DNA of 26,480 bases from assembly GCA_025201705.1 (NCBI GenBank), contig MU617025.1, forward strand, positions 1 through 26,480, in the 5' to 3' direction. Of this stretch, positions 1 to 9,479 are shown in pieces (position 1 is the first letter of the stretch; every line of letters starts with the position of its first letter). The notes beneath the pieces are model-generated. The model saw only the letters and a list, made by a program, of their open reading frames with translations, did no database searches and was not told the DNA's origin. The position numbers and the translations under genes are program-made. Source of the stretch: Dissophora ornata. Its lineage: Eukaryota; Mortierellomycota; Mortierellomycetes; Mortierellales; Mortierellaceae.

Positions 1-211
1 AAAAAAAAAAGCTAAAATAAGTTGATTGTATTACCGAGGATTGTTCACAAAAGGGCTCATTTGGGGTGTGTGCTTTGCTTACGGTTGCGTGTGTTTTGTG
101 TTGCCTAAAGAGCGTGTGTTTTTTTTTAGATTATTGGTTGGATGGGCTGTCTGGAAATTAGAACGAACTTTAACCCATCCATCTCATCTTCTCCTCTATT
201 GCGGCTGTCAG

Positions 212-811
212 TGCGAGTTCTCGCTCTCCTACGACAACGGCAAGACCTTCCACTTGATTGGTCGCTATAGCAAGACTTGCCCTGATGGTAAGAAAAAAAA
301 ACATGGTTACCACACGGCGCGCTTATCTATGCGACTATTCCGCTTTTGGCAAAACGCGATTCCCTAACAGCCTAATTAACCCCTTGGCCCCCCCTCCCCC
401 CTGTCTGCCGTTTCGTATCTGTGCTATAGCCTACTACCAGTGGCCCGTCAAAATCCCCTCGAACGTCCCTTCGTGCACTGACAAGAACAAGTGCCTCTTT
501 GTCTGGACGTAAGTACTCTTTTCCCTCTCTGCTCTGCGGAGAATAGTCCCTTTCTTTTCTGGAACACGCTTCTCATTCTCCTCCCTTTGAACAGGTGGAC
601 TGCCAACATCCTTCCTCAGTGGTACATGAACTGCGCCGACATCCGTCTCACCGGTGTCAAGGGAGGCAAGCTCCCCACAAAGTCGATCCAGATTGTCGAC
701 TTCAAGCCCAACAAGATGAAGGTCACCGCTCCCGGCGATGGCAACAAGCACACGTCCTCGACCGGCCCTAGCAAGAAAGAGATCACCGACAACATGAACG
801 GCAATTACTAG
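212..811 (+). CDS. Chitin-binding type-4 / LPMO-like protein, 3' part only
   Basis: Partial gene entering from the left edge. Visible exons are about 212-287, 430-508 and 595-811 (stop TAG). The introns are 288-429 and 509-594, with GT-AG ends and matching phases. The coding text reads CEFSLSYDNGKTFHLIG, then TCPDAYYQWPVKIPSNVPSC, then CLFVWTWTANILPQWYMNCA followed by DIRL. The SLSYD...GKTF, FVWTW and YMNCADI blocks are the hallmarks I associate with fungal chitin-binding-type-4/AA11-like lytic polysaccharide monooxygenase proteins, which are secreted and act on chitin or related polysaccharides. The N-terminus, and with it any signal peptide and histidine-brace His, lies outside the window, so catalytic competence cannot be judged. 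The C-terminal tail is Lys/Thr/Ser-rich and has no second domain. The first visible exon boundary (AG ending at 211, after a pyrimidine tract) is my choice. The open frame continues upstream to 26, but that stretch looks like intron. Confidence 0.7.
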
Positions 812-1149
812 ATAGAATTTATAGTCTCCGAAACGGACGTGACGCGTGCTGAGCACACATTCGCATTTCTGAAGTAATCAATAAATTCTTAAGAAAATAG
901 GAAATTGATCCACATCCTCCTTTATGAGTGCTTTTAGCACATACTTGATGTATCGGCCCTCGTATAATACTATGCATCGACAAGCGTCTCCATTGTTGGA
1001 CCATCTCTCTCAGTTTTTTCATTGACCAACCTAAATAGTTGAGACCGTCACCGAAGCGCCTGCTTGAGATGCCCTTTGTAAGACCAACCTTTGATCGTCG
1101 TTTGTTGAGGCAATGGCCAATACAAATGCTCATACCATGCCATCTTGAG

Positions 1150-2961
1150 AGCTAACTTGCCTTGGTCAGGCATGAAAACTTGCCCTGGTTTACACATATC
1201 GTTTTGCCATTGCGACAGTTGTTGTATCTCTTGTTCTCGCTGCGCCTGCCGTTGTTGGTCCTGTGTTGGTCGTAGTCGGTCGTGATGTTGAGTATGAAAA
1301 TACTGCTGTTGGTGTTGCTGCTATGCTTGGCTTGGCTCATGCGTTTGGCCACAGGGGTGCTCCTGTCCTTGTCCTTGTCCTTGCCTTTGCGGATGTTGTT
1401 GCAGTGGCTGTTGCAGCTTCGGCTGCGACTGCCTCTCTAGCCGTAGTGGTTGCAATATATGTTGATGTTGTTATTGCTGTACCATTTGTTGATGCTGTTG
1501 CTGTTGGATCTGTTCAGCAAGATTGTTTGGAAATGGCGGATTGTTTAGAGGAGAGCGACTATTGTCTGTACAAAATTTTCCAGCCATCGCAAAACCTGGG
1601 GCTTTGGGCTAGCTGTTGCGGTTGTGTCGTGACACCATCCAGGTTCTGAACGATTTCTGAGAGTGTTTGTTGCGTTGTTGCGTCGTTTGATATTTGTCCT
1701 GCGTGTGTTCTATTGTCTGTACCCTGTATCCTGTCCCTCAACCTGTTAGAATACCCTTTTTGAAAGACGTGAAAGGCATGCGAGGTGAAAACATCCAGCT
1801 TGAGAAGATTGTAGATCAGCATCTGGCCTTTAGAGTCGGGTTTCATGTAAAGAAATGCGTCTTAGAGTATTACTCGCCACATTCGAACCAATAGCTTCAG
1901 GAAACAAATGCGGTCGATATGAGAGCTGGTCTTGCTTGAGTTGGACAGATCAACGGCGGGCACAACACGATCCGAGTAAATATCGTCATCCTCGATGGCG
2001 TTTGGATCCTTGCTCAGCATTTCTCGGTCGCAAGTCTGTCGCCATTGTGCTGCTGTCCCTGTCAAATTCCTCCTCGATCCAAGGGAAGATGCAACGCTGA
2101 AGTTCGAGGGGAGTTATAAGATCGCGCTCGATAAAGCACGGTTCGTTAGCCTTGAAGTTGGCCATACAAAACGCACCTCTGACAGGAATCTTGGGGATGT
2201 AGTAAGACCCCATCTGACCCATTAACCATCGTCAGAGATGGCGAATATCGTCTCTATAGGGAGATTGAGGGCGTACGCTTCCGCAGTTCCTGCATGGCGC
2301 CCGGCATGTGATCCTAGTGGAGTAGACCCCGCACGACCGCATGACAGCCTTCGTGCACTCGATTTGTGTCTTGCCATCTATTGCCAAAACTTCCACCGGA
2401 TGTGAGCAGTTTAATGTCGTATCATTTGTCAGGATTAAGGAGATCCGGGAACTCGATCTACGCGTGCAATTCAAATCTATCAAAAGAAAGTGATCAGCGG
2501 AACGAAGGTTATCATCATGATTCGATCAAGTCACAGCCCAAACCAATCAACACAGCAGCATCTCACTTGCCTGAAAGCGCTCCAGCATATAGAATGGAAA
2601 CACAGCCGCCTTACAGCGGAGGTTGTTCTTATGACGGAAAGTTGCTGCATACACCATCACACCAGAGATACAAAGACAAAGGCATCGAGCCCGTGTTGAT
2701 GCAATGCCCGGAAGTTCCCCTTGAATGTTGATGACATCCGAAAGATTGAGATTCCGTATTTCGTTTCGCAACAACATATGATGTCGAGCCGCCAAGTAGA
2801 ACCGTTCTCAGATGTGTTGAAATTGAGATGTCATATCGTAGCTGCGTTTCAGAGTGAGCGAGGGTAACGGTATGGGATATTGCATTATCCATGTAAACGC
2901 CAACATCATAACGAGATGTCGTTCCGTGTAAGGATCGCGCAACCCTTGAATGAGGCGCCAA
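1150..2961 (-). pseudogene. Decayed Ndc10_II-domain (Crypton-type tyrosine recombinase) gene
   Basis: No intact ORF exists, but family-like blocks follow one another in the right order on the minus strand, in changing frames. Near 2850-2560: ARHHMLLRNEIRNLNLSD, later YAATFRHKNNLRC and FPFYMLERFQ. Near 2440-2312: IECTKAVMRSCGVYSTR. Near 2308-2225: SHAGRHAGTAEAYALNLPIE. Near 2216-2052: GSYYIPKIP and LQRCIFPWIEEEFDRD. Near 1910-1559: FLKLLVRMWRVIL, then DAFLYMKPDSKGQMLIYNLL. A Gln-rich tail follows, down to about 1170. These match my knowledge of fungal proteins carrying the CBF3/Ndc10 domain 2, related to Crypton tyrosine recombinases (DNA transposons). Breaks seen: TGA at 2810-2812, TAA at 1862-1864, and frame changes near 2310, between 2225 and 2216, and near 2050. 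The text between the HxxR box and the following Tyr segment is shorter than I expect, which suggests an internal deletion. Ends are approximate. Terminal target duplications were not identified. Confidence 0.72.
1170..1540 (-). repeat. CAA/CAG-rich low-complexity stretch (Gln-rich tail of the Ndc10-like fossil)
   Basis: On the plus strand this stretch is dominated by TTG/GTT/GCTG triplets and a short TTGTCC/TTGCC run near 1362-1390. Read on the minus strand, it gives repeated Gln with Gly-Gln and His, which continues the decayed Ndc10-like coding sequence. It is imperfect and interrupted by stops, so it is best seen as the eroded tail of that gene rather than an independent satellite. Confidence 0.55.
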
Positions 2962-3582
2962 ATACTCTCCATAGCCGTTTAAAGCTTAGCGAATCAGGAG
3001 GATTCTAGGTTTATTGCTAGGGTGCTAGGGAAATTCGTATTCTTCGCCGACTGTAATAACACAGCCTTCAATGCTGTCGATGCAGTGCCACAAGTGATAG
3101 GGACCTATATTCGCCTTCCACCACATGCATCGACCTCCGTACTAAGTAGATCGAATAAAAGAAACAAAAAATATAAATACGTGAGACATGGCCATTTAGG
3201 GATAAGAGACCATCCCTTGAGTCTCGCCTGTGTAGACGACTACTATGCTGGTGGCGAGCAACGTTCTGCCCTTAATAATGTACTTGTGTCTAATTTTAGG
3301 GTGTCGTGGACCAGTCTGTGGGGAGACATAGTATGCAAGGAACATTTTTGCAAAACATGATTGGCAGACCACACAGCGTTGAGTGAGTGATCCACTCTCT
3401 ATTCTACCATCTATTGCTATCTCGCGACCGCAAACGAGAGGTGCAGTCGCGTCAAGTTTTCACAATAAAAGCGAGCCTTTTCCACCTCTTTTTTTCATTA
3501 TCCAACTCGCCACCTTTTCCAAGACTTACACACCAACCCACACCTCCTGTAGGATTTAAACACAGTTCCCTATCTCATCATC
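2962..3582. other. Intergenic region, upstream of the secreted protease gene
   Basis: No coding sequence I can support. A TATA-like TATAAATA lies at 3172-3179, far from the start codon. An AATAAAAG element at 3464-3471 is about 110 bases before the ATG and is the better placed core-promoter candidate. The last 100 bases are rich in C and T, as is usual for a fungal 5' leader. Confidence 0.4.
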
Positions 3583-4879
3583 ATGAAGATCACCGCTCTT
3601 CTCTCGTTGGCCGCTGCTGTGCTAGTCATCGCCGATGCCTCGCCCATTGCCCACAAGCGCCCTCACCACAAGGGCCACTCCGTTCCAATGACCCGCAACC
3701 CCCATTTCAAGCACAACGTCAAAGCCCAGATGGCCAAGATGAACAAGCGTTACCCGGGAACTAACATTCTCTCTGGATCGTCTGGTACAGTCCCTTTGAC
3801 TGATGAGGACACTGATTCCGAGTACTACGGAACAGTCTCGGTTGGAACCCCTGCCCAGAATTTCAAGCTGGTCTTTGATACTGTAAGTTCCCAACTTCAT
3901 TTTACCTGCAGTCGGTAATCGCATAATGCTGAATCATTGCGATGAGGTTCTGTCTCCTGACATACACAACTGCTTGTTTAAATCCTAGGGCTCTTCCGAC
4001 ATTTGGTTCCCATCGAGGACTTGCACTACTGTCGGTTGCCAGACGCATGCGCAGTTCGACTCATCCCAGTCCTCGACCTTCAAGGAGGACGGTCGCTCAT
4101 GGCAGATCTCTTATGGGGACGACTCCACTGCCTCCGGTATCCTTGGAACTGACGTCGTCAGTGTCGGTGGCATCTCTGTCCCCCAGACCATTGGCCTCGC
4201 TACAGACGAGTCTGCTGAGTTTGGAAGCTCCCCCTCTGATGGTCTTTTCGGTCTCGGATTCGACACAATCGAGTCTGTCAGCGGAGTCAAGACCTTCATG
4301 GATAATGCCATCGCTGCTGGTGTCCTTTCTCAGCCCGTTGTCTCCGTCTTCTTACCCTCACTCCGTCGCAATGGCGGTATCGGCGGTGAGTACGTCTTTG
4401 GAGACATTGACAGCATCAAGTTCGACGGTTCCTTGACCTACATTCCTGTCACGAAGCAAGGTTACTGGCAGGTGGCTATCGGTGACATCTCAGTCGGCGG
4501 CAAGTCTCTTGGTCAATCCTCTGAGGGTGTTATCGACACTGGCACGACATTGATCATTGTCAGTGATGCTGCCGCACAGGCCATCCACAATGGTATCCAA
4601 GGATCCAAGAACGACCCTCAGAAAGGCTGGCTGGTCCCCTGTTCTTTGGCATCAAGCACCGACAACATTTCATTCACGATGAGTGGCACACCCTTCAATG
4701 TCGCGATGGCAGATCTGGCGTACGAGGATATTGGTGATGGCAGTGGTCTCTGCTTCTCTGGTGTCCAGGGCGGCCGGAACGATTTGTGGATTCTTGGAGA
4801 TGTCTTCATTAAGAACAACTACTGCGTCTTCGAGCAGTCTTCTTCTCCTCGCATCGGAATTGCTCCTCTCAAGTACTAA
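3583..4879 (+). CDS. Secreted pepsin-like aspartic protease (A1 family)
   Basis: Two exons (3583-3882, 3989-4879) separated by a 106-nt GT-AG intron give a 396-residue precursor. Residues 1-19 form a signal peptide (MKITALLSLAAAVLVIADA). A basic propeptide ends at a Lys-Arg pair (55-56), a likely kexin-type site. The mature enzyme is a two-lobed pepsin fold: the first catalytic motif D99-T-G-S is split by the intron after DT, the flap tyrosine is Y142 in SYGDD, and the second catalytic motif is D283-T-G-T. Cysteine pairs fit the family (RTCTTVGC in the N-lobe; LVPC and GLCF in the C-lobe). Length and layout match secreted fungal pepsins of the rhizopuspepsin type, which digest extracellular protein at acid pH. 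There is no GPI-type hydrophobic tail. All key residues are present, so the gene looks functional. It is clearly diverged from the other pepsin gene at 14.2 kb, so the two are not a recent tandem copy. Confidence 0.93.
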
Positions 4880-6060
4880 GTCTTTTTTATCAAGCATTGG
4901 TGGGCTTGATAATGACATGTTGATTTTTTTATGAAAAATACACATAAATACCAACAGATAGAGAATTATAGGACTTTAGCTTGCAATGCACTCTATACAT
5001 TATTGCCTACATCTGCTAGTCTTTGTCCTGACACTTCTTTCTTCCGTATGTCGTCGCCCCTGCCTATTTTTTTACTGTGATGTTTTGGCTCTTGTGTATG
5101 GCACACTAAATAAACAGCAATGCCCATTACTATGAAAAATATACATATACATTACGTAGAAATTCAATTGCGAGGCAAGATTCTGATGTTGTTTATTCCC
5201 TCTTCTCTCTAGCCATCAACCTTTGTAGGATATGGTCTTCCAGACGGCCGCAGTTACTCTTCTAGATTGTTATCGACAAAAACTAACCGCGGAACTCCCA
5301 TCAAAACTTACCCCTTTCTCGGTTACACACAGTAGCGTTTGACAAAGGCGTTTGATGGACGAGTTCCATCACTGATTTGCCTCTTTCTGACATGATATGC
5401 ACCGACGGTCTCCAGGTCCATATGCTTGCATTTGATATGCGCAAATGGCGCTAATCAAGCAAGGCGCGCACCTCGATCATGGACATCGGCAAGAGGCTTC
5501 CTGCTCGTCAGTCCATGACCCAAGCATTACCTAAAGGTCCCAATGTCGACATGATATATTCTCTTTATATCTCCGTTACCTTTATTTATCACACTTGCTG
5601 ACTTTGTATTCCGACTTCTAGGCAACCGCGCTGGGCCATACAGTCGTTTCAGTGGACGAGCACCTGACAGGCACCAAGTGTCCGCCATGCATACTCCGAA
5701 GCCATGACTCAGGACTTGCAAATTCGACCGGCCGCAGCTGTGTCTGACTCGAAAAGGGTTGCCAGTGGTGGGTGCACAGGGGCAGCGTTGGGGTGCACAA
5801 TATGGCTTGGCGCGCTTTGCCGCCCAACTCCAGGCCAATAGATAGATTGAGCCTCCATGCCACCCTCTCCATTTTAACCGAAAGAGGAAGGATAATCTAG
5901 TAGTTCTTTTTTTTTCTCATATTTATTTTTTTTGGGGACTTTTACCCTGTAATTACCCCTTCCACGTTTTTAATCGACTTCGCAAGCAGACGTTAATGAG
6001 CCTACTTCTATCAAACTCATTGTTTATAGGCGAGTTCAATCATGTTGTTCGCTCTAGTTT
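4880..6060. other. Intergenic region between convergent protease and carboxylase genes
   Basis: The left part is AT-rich 3' flank with AATAAA-like sequence (AAATAAAC near 5107). The stretch 5620-5875 is more GC-rich and has overlapping minus-strand open frames of 84 and 103 codons, but neither shows a recognisable motif or a convincing start context. I treat the region as non-coding. Confidence 0.4.
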
Positions 6061-8166
6061 CTACATACGCGAGACACCATAGAGGTTGCCTCCCTTGACC
6101 TCAGTATTATAGCAGACCGAGAGACAGAAACCCAAGATCGTACGCGTCTCTCTGGGGTCAATCACTCCGTCGTCAATGCATCTGGAACTCGTCCAATACA
6201 CATTTGACTCGTTCTCAACCATGGTCTGGAACATCTCCATCGAGGCCTTGGCCATTTCTTCGTCAATGACTTTGCCCGATTTCTTTGCGGAGTCGCGCAT
6301 CACAATATCTAAAACACCCGTCAGTTGCTCGGCGCCCATGACCGAACACTTGCTGTTGGGCCACGAAAAGAGGAATCGCGGGTTGTAGGCACGCCCAGCC
6401 ATGGCATAGTTGCCGGCGCCATAACTGGCACCCATTACAATAGTGATGCAAGGCACCTGCGAATTGGAGACCGCGTTGATGAACCGAGCACCGGCCTTGA
6501 TGATTCCCTCTTCCTCGTACTTCTTGCCAACCATAAAGCCGGTGATGTTGTGCAAGTACAGAATAGGAGCACTGCGCATGTTGCAGAGCTGAATGAATTG
6601 GGTCGACTTGTTGGCCTCAGGTGAGAAGAGGACGTTGTTGTTGGCAAGGATGCCGACGGGGATACCATGGACGGTAGCCCAGCCACAGATCAAGTTGGGT
6701 CCATACAGGGGCTTGAACTGCGTGAATCGTGAGCCGTCTACCAAACGAATAATGACCTCAAGAGCATCAAACGGAATACGGATGTTGGCGCTAATGATTC
6801 CCAGAATCTCATCGGGATCGTACAGAGGCTGATCAAAAAGGCCTTTGATATGACGGATAGGAAGCTGGCCTTGCTTGCTCCAGTTCAGCCCTGAGACGAA
6901 TTCACGGGCCATGGAGATGGCGTGATACTCGTCCATGGCCAATTGGTCAGATACACCTGATTTACGGCTGTGCATGTTGGCGCCTCCTAGGCTCTCTGCA
7001 TCTGTAATCTCGCCAGTCGCCATCTTGACTAGAGGCGGGCCTCCCAAAAAGACTTGCGCTTTGTCCTATATCGTTAAAAAGTAAAACCGTCAGCGTTGAT
7101 TGTAGCAGAATACACTTATACCCTACCGGGATAACTTTGAAGAAATGCTTTACCTTGACCATCACGACATAGTCGCTCATCCCGGGGATATAGGCGCCTC
7201 CGGCAGTCGAGCTACCGAAAACTACGGCAGCTGAAGGAAGACCAGCTTTGGACCTGCAACGTAGAGGAGATGTCAGGATTTCGACGTTTGTGTGTTTTTG
7301 GTGTATATTTGTAGTATTAAAGGGCGACGCGCTTGCTCATGTACCTCTCTGCCAAGTGACGGAATCCTGCCCCGCCTGGATGAAACACACGGCTCTGCTG
7401 TGCAAGATTCGCTCCAGCCTAACGTGCAAGAAGTAAGGAAAACAGCATGGTTAGGGGGATAACCTTAAGCGCGCGGAGAATCTATGAAGCGGAGATATCA
7501 AAAGCAAAGGTTCTTACCGATTGCACGAGTTGAACGTGAGGTAAGCGGTTGATCCAGGCAATCTCTCCGATACGAGATCCTCTGGCCATCGTCGATGCAT
7601 TCCAGGCTCCTCCTTGGAGAGTTGGGATGTTGGCTGTGATCATGCACTCTACGCCGCTGAGACAAGAAGTTGTAAATGACAGGTCAAGGTCCAATATCTA
7701 CAATAGCAACAATTTGCTAATTGACGCGTGATAAAAGACAAACAGGGCTGTCGTACCAGATGAGGCCGATGCCTGCGACCTGAGATCCTCCCACAGTCAT
7801 GTCCTCCTGGCCATATCCGATGAGCGGGCAGAGTTCCATGAACGGCGAGTCATCATCTAACAAGAGTTCGATGCGGTCGCGCGCTGCGTGAAGCGATAGA
7901 AATAATGTCTCTCTAATGTCAGTATATTCTGAACTGGGAAGGCGGTGCTTGTTGAAACCACCAGCGAATTATATACCAAGGAGGGAACCACGCTTGTGAT
8001 GCAGAGCCAAGAGTCTGTCTGAGCCTTGGAAGGTCGCCTCGCGGAGACGCTCTTGCAGCTGTCCAACGAGACCCATCATCTCCTTGTAGTTAGCCAGGTA
8101 TTCGGGTGACTTTGTGTTCACCTTGGACCTGACAGGTTTTGTGTAGTGACCGAGGTTCGTCGCCAT
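6061..8166 (-). CDS. Acyl-CoA carboxylase carboxyltransferase (beta) subunit, methylcrotonyl-CoA carboxylase-like
   Basis: Six exons (8166-7977, 7883-7757, 7656-7518, 7418-7345, 7253-7154, 7065-6061) with five 88-100-nt GT-AG introns in matching phases give 544 residues, normal for the family. The protein transfers carboxyl from biotin, carried by a separate alpha subunit, to an acyl-CoA in leucine or isoprenoid-type catabolism. Evidence: [20 protein letters not shown] near the N-terminus; [18 protein letters not shown]; the oxyanion/acyl-CoA loop [13 protein letters not shown] (G218-G219); IVDGSRF-type text [20 protein letters not shown]; and the second oxyanion segment [16 protein letters not shown] (about 422-437). 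It resembles MCC-beta, geranyl-CoA carboxylase beta and actinobacterial AccD-type chains, so the exact substrate is unsettled. Two oddities: the start at 8166 leaves no obvious mitochondrial presequence, and the chain ends in SRM, which fits a peroxisomal PTS1. The start was chosen for its context (AACG before ATGGCG) and the pyrimidine-rich leader; the same frame is open upstream to an ATG at 8421. Confidence 0.9.
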
Positions 8167-8708
8167 CGTTTCTCTGTGCTTGAATGGAATTGAAAATAAA
8201 CCGCAGAGGAATGGAGGCGAATGGGGGAGGAAGGTACAAGGAGAGTGAATGGCGGAATGAGGGAATGGGAGGGAGGGGGCCTGATTCTTATGGCCAAAGT
8301 GACAGCACGGCACGACGCGTTTTTTGGAACGACAATTTTTCTGAAGAAAGTAAACTGTGTGAAACGAGCGGCTGGCTATCCCAACGAGTAGCATTGCCAC
8401 ATCCCTTCTAAGTTCTAGCATCGTAAGACTGCCAGCTTGTTTTCAGATACAGCAGGCAGGATGTTTATGTAATAAAGAACAGTAATAATCAATCTGTCAG
8501 AGAAACATTGATCGTGAACGCGTTCATGATCGACGGACCTTCAAATGACGACCTAAAAATCTAGTTGATATTCAGCGAACACGTTTCCAACTCTCGTTCC
8601 TCGTTATTCACGATCAACCCACTGTTCCCAATGAACAGCCGAGACAAAAGAAGATCTACGCAGAGCCTAGAGTTCTCTGTCTCGGCTACGACGAGATACA
8701 CGCCCTGC

Positions 8709-8709
<1 letters not shown>

Positions 8710-8741
<32 letters not shown>
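8710..8741 (+). repeat. Poly(A) homopolymer, 32 bases
   Basis: An uninterrupted run of 32 A on the plus strand, about 90 bases upstream of the tRNA-Thr gene. It could be a microsatellite or the tail of an old retroposed sequence. The 150 bases before it show no clear tRNA-type A and B boxes. Confidence 0.85.
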
Positions 8742-8743
<2 letters not shown>

Positions 8744-8748
8744 GGGTG

Positions 8749-8769
8749 TGATAGTCACATGATAGTCAC
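8749..8769 (+). repeat. Two copies of TGATAGTCAC, 11-base period
   Basis: TGATAGTCAC occurs at 8749-8758 and 8760-8769. The copies are followed by ATG and GTGG, so the second ends in an E-box-like CACGTG. It lies between the poly(A) run and the tRNA gene. Function unknown. Confidence 0.7.
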
Positions 8770-8831
8770 GTGGTTTCAATATTTGTTGATGCGGGAATAA
8801 ATAAAATCACAAAAACAACTATTCAAAGCCA

Positions 8832-8902
8832 GCCCGCTTAGCTCATTGGTAGAGCGTTTGCCTAGTAAGCAAAAGGTAGCAGGTTCGATCCCTGCAGTGG
8901 GC
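8832..8902 (+). tRNA. tRNA-Thr (anticodon AGU)
   Basis: A complete cloverleaf can be folded by eye. The acceptor stem GCCCGCT pairs with AGTGGGC (one G-U). The D arm is GCTCATTGGTAGAGC. The anticodon stem is TTTGC/GCAAA with loop CTAGTAA, which puts anticodon AGT at 8864-8866 (Thr, reading ACN with inosine). The variable loop is AGGTA, and the T arm is GCAGG-TTCGATC-CCTGC. The internal A box is near 8839-8849 and the B box GGTTCGATCCC at 8882-8892. There is no intron, and CCA is not encoded, as usual in eukaryotes; the discriminator base is A at 8903. Confidence 0.95.
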
Positions 8903-8926
8903 ATTTCTTCATTGATAACACATTTC

Positions 8927-8931
8927 TTTTT
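8927..8931 (+). terminator. RNA polymerase III terminator of tRNA-Thr
   Basis: The first run of five T on the non-template strand downstream of the tRNA, about 24 bases after its 3' end. This is a normal distance for Pol III termination. Confidence 0.7.
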
Positions 8932-9479
8932 GCAACCCAACACACTGAATCCTCCATTGTGCTTTTATGACACATCCGACGGCCAACATTGATCGAACAG
9001 AACTGTAGTCTGTAGCTTGCATTCGCCGGTGTAATTGTGGTGCTACAGAAATTAAACCTGTAGTCTTTTTCCCGGGGTTCAGCAATGAAGGTTGTACGAG
9101 CTACTCTGTTACGCACCAGTCAACCGGCATGGATAACGGACACATCAAAGATGACCTCGTTCATCTTCCGATTAATGGAAGCAACTTTACTTCAAGGCGA
9201 CGACATTTATCAAGAGCCTTGGTATGAGCCTCGCGGATCGAAGGATAACGAGACCGATGGATGAGGAGACCCAGCGGGCTAAAGAAAGTTTCGCCAGGAA
9301 AGAAATAAGCAATCTGGGTTAATGGCTGTGCGAGGTGATCTCTAGCTTTTTGGATAAAGTGCAGATTAGGAGGGGGTCATCCAAGGGATGAAGTAGTCAT
9401 ACAACAGGTGTCCGAATGGATGACCGTTTCTGCGACTCAGGGAAATCCGATTTATTATTATTCTCATTATTCAGTAGCA
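8932..9479. other. Intergenic region between tRNA-Thr and the two-TM protein gene
   Basis: No coding sequence or RNA gene recognised. The right end is the 3' flank of the minus-strand gene and includes an ATTATTATTCTCATTATTC-type AT-rich stretch near 9450-9475. Confidence 0.35.

Larger units (their letters stand above)
8167..8831. other. Intergenic region between carboxylase promoter and tRNA-Thr
   Basis: It contains the carboxylase leader (purine-rich on the plus strand, about 8180-8280), a 32-base A tract, and a small tandem repeat just before the tRNA. No gene recognised. An open frame runs through the carboxylase leader in the carboxylase frame (see findings). Confidence 0.4.

Noticed and set aside
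1..10. A(10) at the left edge and T(10) at the right edge of the window
   Set aside because: Matching homopolymer ends suggest assembly breaks at simple sequence rather than terminal repeats of an element.
26..211. N-terminal extension of the LPMO-like exon to an ATG-like start at 26
   Set aside because: The text (MYYRGLFTKGLIWGVCFAYG...) does not resemble the family. The DNA is T-rich, and a pyrimidine tract with AG at 210-211 suggests an intron end.
5527..5872. Two overlapping minus-strand open frames (103 and 84 codons) in a GC-richer patch
   Set aside because: No motif, no start context and no splice pattern; most likely chance in GC-rich DNA.
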